Shown: one piece after another, positions 55,726 through 64,000 of the stretch | Layout of the letters: the number at the start of each line of letters is the position of its first letter | How positions within the stretch are numbered: position 1 is the first letter of the stretch | Assembly (NCBI GenBank): GCA_028751875.1 | Contig: CM054140.1 | Coordinates: 52,839,673-52,903,672 of the forward strand | Origin: Rapana venosa | Taxonomy: Eukaryota; Mollusca; Gastropoda; Neogastropoda; Muricidae | Length of the DNA: 64,000 nucleotides | Reading direction: 5' to 3' | Notes under the pieces: model-generated | Database searches by the model: none | The model's input: the letters and a program-made list of their open reading frames with translations, nothing else | Told to the model about the DNA's origin: nothing | Made by a program: the position numbers and the translations under genes

Positions 55726-57602
55726 TTTATCAATATTTACACATAGCTTCATATTATCACAACAGTTCTTTAAAACATCTTACTGGTTTTGAAATCCACT
55801 TGGAGTAGCAGACATCAATACTACATAATAAAATGATGAATTTCATAGCATCAGGCATCATTCGAACCCTGTGTTTACCTTTAACATTCATGTTATTTGC
55901 TTACTGATTTAGGAAAATCGAAACAATGTAAGACTCAGAACACATCCCTGTCTGACTGTCTGAAGTCGTGTTTCAACCAGGTCAGTTAATTCAGAGTGTA
56001 CGCGGACACATGACAACAGTGACATATACATGATGCTCAGTGAAGCAAAATATCTACCATGCACGCTCTGGTTTTTAAGACAGTGTAAAAGTTTATCATG
56101 ACAAACTGAAATGCCTTCCTAAACTCTACAAAGGCAACATACAGTTTTCTACCCTTCTTGCTCGTACAATTTTGAATTGCAGCATATAGAGTAAATATCT
56201 GATCAACGGTAGAGGACTTGTTTCCGAAACCTGCTTGATACTCTGAAATAATATTTTTATTTTCTAACCAAGTGCACGTCTGTGTATTCAAAACTGTTGT
56301 ATAACATTTAGAAATTATGCTTAAAAGAGACGATCCTCTGTAATTATCTATATTTTCAACGTCTCCTTTTTATGTAATGGAATAATTATAGCTTTACACA
56401 AGTTATGAGGATAAACACCTTATTAAAAATTTGATTAAGTAGTTTTGTAAGAAATGACTGAATCTTTTTGCCACCAGTTTTCAGCATTTCAGGAGATATA
56501 TCATCTATACAACAGGCTTTGCCATTCTTAAGTTTTCTGATAGCCTGAGTAACTTCATCTTCTATGTTTTTATTAAGATCATGGCATGCTTCATCAGACA
56601 AATCGAGTTCAATGTCATACTCATTATCATCTATATTATCATTTTGGAAAATGTTCTTAAAATGGTTTAACCAGCTATCTGTGGAAATATTATTAGAAAC
56701 TTGTTCTTTATTTGCATAGCCCATGGCTCTTAACTCCTTCCAAAAACATGATGGACTAAGAATTTTCCTTGCTAGAATGTCAGCCTTATGCTTTCTAAAA
56801 GCTTGTCTTTTCATCTTAATAAGCCTTTTATAATTTTTCCGAACTAAAACATATATAACACTTTTTTCTTCTTTCTTGTTTTTCTAAATAGATTAAGTTT
56901 TTTCCCTTGCTTCCTTCTTTGTTGTCTTACACTCACCATCAAACCACTCATATTTTTCTTCCTCTTGGGACAAAATTACTTGAACATGCATTTGCTTAAA
57001 TCTTCCAGACATTGCACAAATATGTCTCATGAATTATCAAAATCACTGTCAATGTTTGTTGTAGCCAATATCATCTTGTTATGTATATCTCTGCTCTCCC
57101 AGGTTTTGACAAAATCATTCCCATATGCTGTGTTCCATATATTTTTTCCTAACACCACATTTTCATCTTGTTTTGGCTCAGTGAAGCAGGTAATGTCTTC
57201 ACTTCCAAATTCTAAATGCACAGAAACTGGTTAAAGATCTGATTCTACGGTGTTCTCAACATATAAGGATATCACACAATTAGAGGAAAAAAGCTCAATT
57301 GATACAATAGAATAATCCGACACACTTTCACCAGAAAGTCCAATATATGTACAACTGTCATCCAAGCCTGGGTTACACAGACCATTTAATATGAGACAAT
57401 CAAAAATATTACAGAACTCAATCAACCTCTGACCAAAATTGTTTATACTGTTGTCTTGACATTTTCTTGGATACTGGTTATGATCAGGGAATGTATTTTG
57501 TTCATAATCACTATCATCTCCATTAAAACAATAGTTTTCCTGGGAAGTTCTTGCATTTAAATCACCATATAAACAAAATGAAGTATTCACCAAATGAATC
57601 AT
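55726..57602 (-). pseudogene. LINE-A copy 3 ORF2: endonuclease end, linker, RT
   Basis: Minus-strand order: CLYGDLNARTSQENY (Asp/Asn block, 57570), ILNGLCNPGLDDSCTYIG, VSDYSIVSIELFS (SDY, the SDH block altered or shifted), linker WLNHFKNIFQND, RT start IRKLKNGKACCIDDISPEML, YQAGFGNKSSTVDQIFTLYA and motif A LYVAFVEFRKAFQFV, where Asp is replaced by Glu and AFD by AFQ. Motif B and C regions are degraded (55990-55800). It is clearly inactive. Confidence 0.8.
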
Positions 57603-57608
57603 ACAGAT

Positions 57609-57610
<2 letters not shown>

Positions 57611-57687
<77 letters not shown>

Positions 57688-57700
57688 AGAGAAAGAGAGA
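57611..57700. repeat. (GA)n microsatellite
   Basis: GA array marking the 5' truncation point of LINE-A copy 3. Confidence 0.95.
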
Positions 57701-59161
57701 GATATATATTATGTCTGTGTCTCTGTGCTTAAGTAAGCATGCAGTCCATTTTGTTTCTTTGCCATTCACTATTTTGCACGCGCTCGCGTATGCGTGTGTG
57801 TGTGTGTAGGGAGGGGGGACGTGTATGTGTGTGAGCGTGCTTACATGCATGTGTGCTATGAATGAAAATGTTAGAAACACAGGCAATATCAGTTGATATA
57901 TTCTTTTTTGTCGTCAAATGCTCAGACAGCAACTATTGTTGTTTGTCATATGGGTGAAAACTCGTTGTGCTGCAGTGTAAGCGCTTGATAACTCAGTCCT
58001 AACGCATCCTACTTTGGCATGGGAGAGAATTGCTATCCTGTACGTCTTTCTGGAAAAAAGGCAGGACAGCCGACCAACAAGTCACCAAATAGACAAGAAG
58101 GAGTGGCAGGAAGAAAAGGCAGAAACAAAGAGAGGAGAGGAGAGGAAAGAGGGAACTCCTTGCACAGAATTTCCAGGTGGGAATGGTATTTACACTGACA
58201 GCCAGCCCCCTTGCATCCCCATAGGGGAAAGTCAAGGTATAGTCACAAGGGATAGAAACAGATCGTTCTAAATCAAATCTTTCGAACAAGAAGATAAAGC
58301 ACCATGCATACGTAAGCATTTTATGATTATCTTGTTGGCTTTTATCACCTTGACTGTACAACAAAGCTGAAACGTCAGATTTCATATCACCGGGCCAGAC
58401 ATCTCTCAACAGAAGCCCCGCACTCACATTTGGAGCTGTTAGGTGCCGTCGGAATAAGTCCTGCTTTAAATCGGTCATTTCTAACCTAAGTTTGCAAATT
58501 ATCATTTGTTTTCCTATTTGGTGTGAAAAAGTATTTAGGCACTATACTGTCTGTTCTATTAAGGTAGAGCTTGGATATGCTTTAGTAATTATGTTGCTTA
58601 ATGTCATCCAGCAATTTATGCCAATGACATATCGCAGAAGGAAAAACTAACGATTTTGTACAATTATGTTTTAGCTTGAAATCTGTCTTTGTGGATGATT
58701 CCCATGACGATATGGATTGACTGAAGAAACAAGATGTGGCAGACGATCTATCAAGAACAAAGGAGCCATACCATGACCATGTTTATAATTTTTCAAAAAT
58801 CTTATGGTAATGATATCTTTTTTTGAAAGATGTGAATCCACACATAAGTGTAAAGTTTCTCATGACTTAAACCTCTCACAGTACCGACATTAGTTCTGAG
58901 AGCATCAGTATGTAGAATTTTTAAAGGAAAAAACGATTTTGAACTAAAGTTGTCGCAAACAACAACTACCACAAAATCAAATGAGGCATAATAAATAATT
59001 TATACATAATTTCTAACAATCTACATCTAAGCCGGTATTTGAGGGAACGGACAGGTTTTATGACAATCTATTTATTGTAACGATACATCACCAAACTTGA
59101 GGTGGAATGACTGTAGTAGATTTTGAGAAGAGATTGGTTATAAGCTCAGTTGTTGAAGGAT
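57701..59161. other. Unassigned region with one 168-codon frame
   Basis: The minus-strand frame 58505-57999 has a hydrophobic stretch (LFPLLSSLCFCLFFLPLLLV) that could be a membrane segment. There is no recognised family and no clear splice or polyadenylation context. A chance frame is quite possible. The rest holds nothing recognised. Confidence 0.35.
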
Positions 59162-59514
59162 AAAATTTAGTTTTCTATTTAAACGCTCATTCTGTAATTC
59201 TTTTTCAGATCAGAGTTTAATATTTCTGTGCTGATAATACGATTGGTTTCTAATCTTACGTAAATATCATCAGCAAATAAGTTTACTTCCATCTCAATAC
59301 TATCAACAATATCATTCACGTAAATCAAGAATAATAATGGTCCTAGGAGTGAGCCATTTGAAACACAGCTGAAAGGGGAAGATAACATGATCTACTACCT
59401 TTTAAAACAACTGCCTGGGCGCGGTCTTTCAAATAATCATTACACCTGGCAATCAAAAGCCTAGAGCAGACAATGTATACACTTTATTTTGTTTATGTTA
59501 TTCTTTTATATCTA

Positions 59515-59625
59515 GGATAATGGGATAAGCACTTACGTGCTTTTTTACATCCACTACCCGTGTGTATGCGGTTTTGCAAATTCTGTCATCTGTTCCCACC
59601 GGCACACAATAGAACTGGAGCTTCG
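59515..59625 (-). mobile_element. SINE-1 3' fragment nested in LINE-D
   Basis: The reverse complement reads ATTGTGTGCCGGTGGGAACA through AAAACCGCATACACACGGG to CATTATCCTAGATATAAAAG. It separates the FIP..DST segment of LINE-D from its motif B. Confidence 0.8.
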
Positions 59626-59961
59626 TGCATAATGTAGTCAAATGCATTAAAAATATTCAAGAAAATTGCTTGTGCCGATGTTTTAGAATCATTTGACTTA
59701 CAAGAGTAATCTAAATACCCAAAAGCTGATAGGCAGTTGAGTCAGCAGGAATAAAGCCAGACTGGGCAGGTATTAATAAGTTATTTATCAATAAGTAGGG
59801 AAACAATGTCTTTTTCACACTTTTTTCAACGCCTTACCCACGCAGATTAAAAAGGAAAATAGGGCGATAATTATCACACTTCTGTCTGTCTCTTTTCATA
59901 ACGATTGGTGTTATATAAGCCAGCTTCCAGATAAATGGATATCAACCTCAACTTCTTACCA

Positions 59962-60257
59962 GCCGCCTTGGCGCAGTGATTAGCGCCGTAGGTTACGAAC
60001 TGGAAGATCGCGGGTTCGAATCCCATAAGAGGCTTCGGGATTTTTTCGGACTCCTGTCGGCTCCTGCCCAGAGTGAATTTTCTGTGGGCTCATTGGGAAG
60101 ACTGGAACTGCAGTCGAGCTTCGTCCACTTTTCGGACGCGATTTTGAGAATGTTGCTGAAATTACCTGACCAACATTGCAAGTGCCTGTATCTCCTGGGC
60201 TGGTTGACCCTGGGATATGTTCTGATAGGAAGCGTGGTGTACAACCCTTTCGAGTAG
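59962..60257 (+). mobile_element. tRNA-derived SINE (SINE-3), inserted in LINE-D
   Basis: The first 73 bp fold poorly but recognisably as a tRNA. Box A TGGCGCAGTGATTAGC is at 59969, box B GGTTCGAATCC at 60013-60023, and a 7-nt anticodon loop TTACGAA would give anticodon ACG (Arg-like). The acceptor stem has only about 5 of 7 pairs, so it is a SINE head rather than a working tRNA gene. The body (CTGGGCTGGTTGACCCTGGG motif) ends near 60257. Confidence 0.7.
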
Positions 60258-60788
60258 CCTCAAAGCACATGCACTATCATAGCAACATCATTACATAATA
60301 TTCTTCGACATTGATCATGCAATAAAAGAAAAATGTCTCTAATACGGAGGCTCGGTTGTCCTGGTTTCATGGTGATCTCAGTTTTGGTCTCTGAATGGGA
60401 CTACTTCTGTGCCAGTAATGGCTTTGTCAAAGCCATAGGGGTTGGGGATTCACAGAAGAGGATTTTTTGAGAGACTTTGTGATGGGCATCTCACTCAATC
60501 TGGTTCCGTGACTGATCTAACTCAGCCTACTGTTGTCAGTAAGGTCTTAGTAGGAGAATCCCTGCGTGTGTTAGCCCCAAACAGGCACCAAAGAACACCA
60601 TCAAAGTGACCTTGCAGCATTGCAGGCCTCTCGCTGGTGGCCCCACGGCGGCCTGACATATTTGGGCTACCAGGGGATTTCCAACCCTGAGGTTGCAATA
60701 TGACAAAATGAATATGGTGGGTATGCCTAAGACGGAAAAATTGAGATAAGCAGCGTGGGAACTCCAGGACAGGAACATTACAGAATAA
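60258..60788. other. Unassigned insert within LINE-D
   Basis: This moderately GC-rich stretch lies between the SINE and the resumption of LINE-D at 60789. No coding similarity was recognised. Confidence 0.45.
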
Positions 60789-60905
60789 GAGGCAGCAAAA
60801 ATGTTTTCTTGTAATGAGCTATTGAAGAGACAACAAAGAGGTATAGAAAGAACATTTGCTGTAGCTTTTAATATCTTAATGTGAACTAAATCTGGACACA
60901 AAGTA

Positions 60906-61685
60906 TGCTCATTTCCATGTCCTTTGTTTATAGTTAGTTAGGTAAGCCATTTAATTCGTTTAGCATGGGAAAACTGTCAGTTTCGCTTTTAACTGAACAC
61001 CGACTAAAGAAAATGGAATAGCGTCATCTAGTGATCTACAATAAACCCGAACCCTATCTTCCTAAGGAGGTATTTTATCTTGTGTACACACACCAATGTG
61101 TTAACTATTACCACCAATCCTTTAAACCTAAGGGAAGAAACAGGACTGTCTAAATCTGCAGTATATTCATTCTACTTGACCTATGTAGGCTAGTTCATTT
61201 TCAAATGGGCTAAACTATGCCCGAGTCGGATTAGTATTAAAGATTTTGTTGTTTTAGGTTAAATATTTAATTTGCTTGGTCATTTACTTAAGTGGTTATC
61301 CATGGTTACTCTTAATTGTTACTATAACTACATTTTTAAAGGTAATTGCAGTTTATCTAGTCTTACGCGTGATTTGTTTAGAGAAGGTTACTGTTGTCTC
61401 CCCAGTCAGGTCTTGAGATAAAATAGACTTTTCATGAAGAATTTACAAATTTGAGATACATATATGTACATCTGATTTGTCGTAATTGTGTACTTTACGT
61501 TTGTATGTCCCGTTATACTAAATTTTAGTAAGTTTATAGGTACTGCATTAATGCACTAGAACAGGGTAAAGACATAACTGCAGTTTGGGGATTTGTTTGT
61601 TTGTTTTGTTTTGTTTAATGTCTATTCACTACATGGTGATTTAGACACACCCGCATTCATACCAAAGTACCTATTATTACACACC

Positions 61686-61687
<2 letters not shown>
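60906..61687. other. Unassigned AT-rich DNA
   Basis: Nothing recognised. Confidence 0.5.
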
Positions 61688-61769
<82 letters not shown>

Positions 61770-61922
61770 TCTCTCTCTCTCTCTCTTTCTCTCCCCTACA
61801 CGCACCCACATCCACACACACATAAGTATATAAATATATACATATATATATAAATATATATATATATATATGGATATACATATATATAAATATATATATA
61901 TATATATTATATATATATATGT
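61688..61922. repeat. (CT)n and (AT)n microsatellites
   Basis: CT repeats 61688-61795, a short CA stretch, then TA arrays 61826-61922 abutting the 3' end of the RNase H LINE. Confidence 0.95.
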
Positions 61923-61924
61923 AA

Positions 61925-64000
61925 TTACAGTAAAGGTTTTACAGGTGAAGAATATATGACTTCAGCAACTGACACTATGAATTGCTGAGAGTCATATAAA
62001 ACTTCTTGACTAATGGCATATTTCTTATGAATATCTAAACCTCTCCTTTTATACATGTCAAGAAGAATTGGGCAATCAAACAACAAATGGTGGACTGAAA
62101 GTGGAATAGAACAACAACATGCTACATTTTTTGAATATTTAGTATTCCATGCATTTAATCTCAGTTTATGTATTAGAATTTCTAATTTCCGTGGGCAAGG
62201 AAACTGCTGATAATGTTTTTCTATAATCTTTGAATGTATGCATTTCATTAACTTAGAATGAATTTCATAAGACGACAATGCAAGATTAGAATCAAACAAT
62301 TCAGTACTGTATTCAGAGGCACCTTGTTTTGCCAAAGAATCGAATAAATTCCACAATGAGAGGGGATCCAGCAAAAAGTTATGCTGATGCCTCTGCTTGC
62401 AATAGAATGTATCAGGAATTTTATCTCAAATACAATATCATTCCTTATTTTACCATGCCATGACTTTAATGCCATTAACACTGCCTTTGAGTCAACGCAA
62501 AACAGAATTTGGCAAACATCAATAGCAGTATCAGACAAAAAATTCAAAGCCATAAGAATTGCAAATAATTCAGAAGTAAAAATAGAAAAATGTTGTCCTA
62601 AATGAAAAGATTTTTGAACTTTTAAAGTCGGAATCACATATGCAGCACCACTTTTGCCTGTTTCTAATACAGATCCGTCAGTATACACTTTTAAGTGATT
62701 AGAATAATTATTTTCTAAAGTGACTTTTACATCAACGGTGAGAAGATTTTGATCTTCATTTTTCTTTATTTCCGTGTAGTCAATGTCAAATTTAGCTGAA
62801 ATATGTTCCCAAGGAGGTAATTGTGGAACAATCGGTAAAATTGGAATTGTAGATGTATCGATGTCATTTTCTTTCATAAATGTGTCTGTATAATTTTTAA
62901 TTGGCTGCAGAAATGAAATATTGCGTGCCCGTTTAGGAAAATCAGTGTCTTGATTAATAAATATTTCCTCTTTTACTGAATTTGGAATAGAGATACTACG
63001 AACCACATATTTTGATACTGACAGTTTTCGCTGATCAGAAAGAGATAATAAATGAGCTTCTTTATAAGTATTAGCTGTATTTGCATGAGCCGGAACACCA
63101 AGAGCTATCTTTACTGCTTTACTGTCTAGACTTTGTAATTTTTTAAGTAGATAATCTGCAGCAGAAAAATAAACTTCTTGTCCGTATATTAATTTTGAAC
63201 GTACCAAGCACAGAGCCAGATGTATCAGAGTCGTAGTGTCTTGGCTCCATGCCTGAGAACTTATTATCTTTAGGAAATTAAGTCTTTTCCTAGCTTCAGT
63301 TATCATTTGGTTGATGTGCATCTTCCAATTCAACTTTCTAGTTAAAAATACACCTAAGAATTTGGCATCTTGTTTGTATTGAAGCACCTTTCCTTCTAAT
63401 TTCAGTATTGGTAATTTTAATGCGTTGTCACCGTTATTAAAAAGCACAAGACACGTTTTTTCTGCTGATAATTCTAATCTGTTTTCTTTCATATAACTAC
63501 AGAATTTATCTAATTCTTCCTGATATATTTTTTCAACATAATTGATCACTCTCTTTTTCGTGTTTTTCCTAACTGACGTATTTATCCAAATAGCAATATC
63601 ATCTGCATACTGAACAACTTGAGTATTAGGTGACAAAGAGCTAGGGAGATCATGTACAAGAATAGAAAACAAGATAGGTGCAAGTACTGATCCCTGTGGT
63701 ATACCCAAGTCGATAGCTTTAAAAGATGAGTACACTGAACCTAATTTAGTGCAAATTGATCTATCCGACAAGAAATTTTGCAGATATTTATATAATATGC
63801 CATTAATACCAATGTATTTTAATTTATGTAGCAATTGATCATGACAAACTCTATCATAGGCTTTCTTTACATCAAAAAATGTGGCTAACACACTTTTTCG
63901 TTTGGAAAATTGCTTTTTAATTTGATGTGTTAGTTTAACTAAGTGGTCAGAAGTACATCTTCCCTTTCGAAAACCAGCCTGATTTGTTGGGATCACATTA
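61925..64000 (-). mobile_element. RNase H-bearing LINE (I-group), best-preserved copy, runs off the window
   Basis: RT, connection, RNase H and zinc-knuckle regions lie on the minus strand. The endonuclease and ORF1 would lie beyond 64000. It ends two bases from a TA array. The RT and RNase H reading frame is continuous for 582 codons. Confidence 0.85.
61925..64000 (-). pseudogene. Reverse transcriptase-RNase H polyprotein, partial, one frameshift
   Basis: The frame 63996-62248 starts mid-RT (NQAGFRKGRCTSDHLVKL). Motif A is LATFFDVKKAYDRVCHDQLL, motif B GIPQGSVLAPILFSILVHDL, and motif C VVQYADDIAIWIN. The thumb is KFLGVFLTRKLNWKMHI. RNase H shows KVYTDGSVLE (Asp), FTSELFAILMAL (Glu) and LFCVDSKAVLMAL (Asp), then WIPSHCGIYS. 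There, near 62345, a short deletion relative to the 25.5-kb copy removes the NEWA residues before the last Asp and shifts the frame. The rest continues in 62374-61925 (LAKQGASEY; RLNAWNTKYSKNVACCCSIP). RT motifs look intact. The RNase H lesion suggests recent loss of function. Confidence 0.88.

Larger units (their letters stand above)
52206..57602 (-). mobile_element. LINE-A copy 3, 5'-truncated, split by an RNase H LINE
   Basis: On the minus strand it starts in the endonuclease at 57602 (against a GA array). It runs through linker and RT to about 55726, resumes at about 54305 with the RT thumb, and ends with the C-terminus (53317) and a 3' UTR. The 3' UTR closes in a TTCAGAG heptamer tail at 52238-52258, like copy 2. 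A SINE-1 sits in the 3' UTR. Confidence 0.78.
59162..60905 (-). pseudogene. LINE-D (CR1/jockey-group) RT fragments split by insertions
   Basis: In minus-strand order: LKATANVLSIPLCCLFNSSL and QENIFAAS (RT start, 60900-60789), then after an 860-bp interruption WKLAYITPIVMKRDRQKCDN and YRPI (59930-59870). LLIPAQSGFIPADSTAYQLL follows, then after a SINE-1, GSLLGPLLFLIYVNDIV (motif B) and VNLFADDIYVRL (motif C, 59270). Motif C is intact. Motif A is lost around the SINE. The wording fits the large CR1/jockey group, but the clade is not fixed. Confidence 0.75.

Noticed and set aside
57999..58505. 168-codon host gene with a membrane segment
   Set aside because: No similarity, conserved motif or splice context. 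Kept only as a low-confidence remark in the unassigned region.
59962..60034. Functional tRNA-Arg gene
   Set aside because: The boxes and an ACG-like loop are present, but the acceptor and anticodon stems pair poorly and a SINE-like body follows.

Overview
The window looks like metazoan nuclear DNA. It is AT-rich and very rich in microsatellites (AT, CT/GA, CA, ACAT, TCTG, TATC), and it is packed with decayed non-LTR retrotransposons (LINEs) and SINEs. There are no bacterial-style operons, RNA operons or CRISPR arrays. The mix of RTE, L2-like, Rex1-like, CR1-type (SGNH ORF1) and RNase H-bearing LINEs with tRNA- and 5S-derived SINEs fits an invertebrate, most plausibly a mollusc such as a marine gastropod. 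That assignment is inference. I see no complete host gene, only two weak exon candidates at 1330-1396 (+) and 2429-2691 (-).

Layout. 1-9.1 kb: AT-rich DNA, the 3' end of an RTE-type element, a CR1-type ORF1, and the 5' half of an RTE element (endonuclease plus start of RT) that stops at a TA microsatellite, followed by two L2-like 3' tails and a SINE. 9.1-12 kb: unassigned DNA with a candidate MITE. 12.2-17.3 kb: SINEs and a Rex1-like LINE. 17.4-22.5 kb: LINE-A copy 1, carrying three nested insertions. 22.5-25.5 kb: SINE-2 and a large CA array. 25.5-26.6 kb: a 3' fragment of an RNase H LINE with an intact 314-codon frame. 26803-27302: a 500-N assembly gap. 27.3-28.8 kb: the 3' half of the RTE family. 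30.5-31.7 kb: an L2-like LINE. 32.0-41.1 kb: LINE-A copy 2 on the minus strand, with three inserts. 42.0-46.0 kb: a second CR1-type ORF1 with about 33 copies of a 39-bp coding minisatellite and an SGNH-hydrolase-like domain. 46.6-49.5 kb: another LINE (LINE-C) containing an inverted duplication of itself. 50.6-50.9 kb: an unusual GC-rich block with a perfect hairpin. 52.2-57.6 kb: LINE-A copy 3, split by an RNase H LINE. 59.2-60.9 kb: LINE-D fragments split by SINEs. 61.9-64 kb: the best-preserved RT plus RNase H reading frame, which runs off the window end.

How the parts relate. Several insertions keep 11-bp target-site duplications (TSDs), so the order of events can be read. Some copies of the commonest SINE (SINE-1) end in the same 3' tail as the L2-like LINE, which suggests that this LINE supplies its reverse transcriptase. 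A second SINE joins a tRNA-like box A to a 5S rRNA control region. Nearly all reading frames here are pseudogenes of selfish elements. Family names such as LINE-A, LINE-C, SINE-1 and RTE-2 are working labels for this report, not published names.
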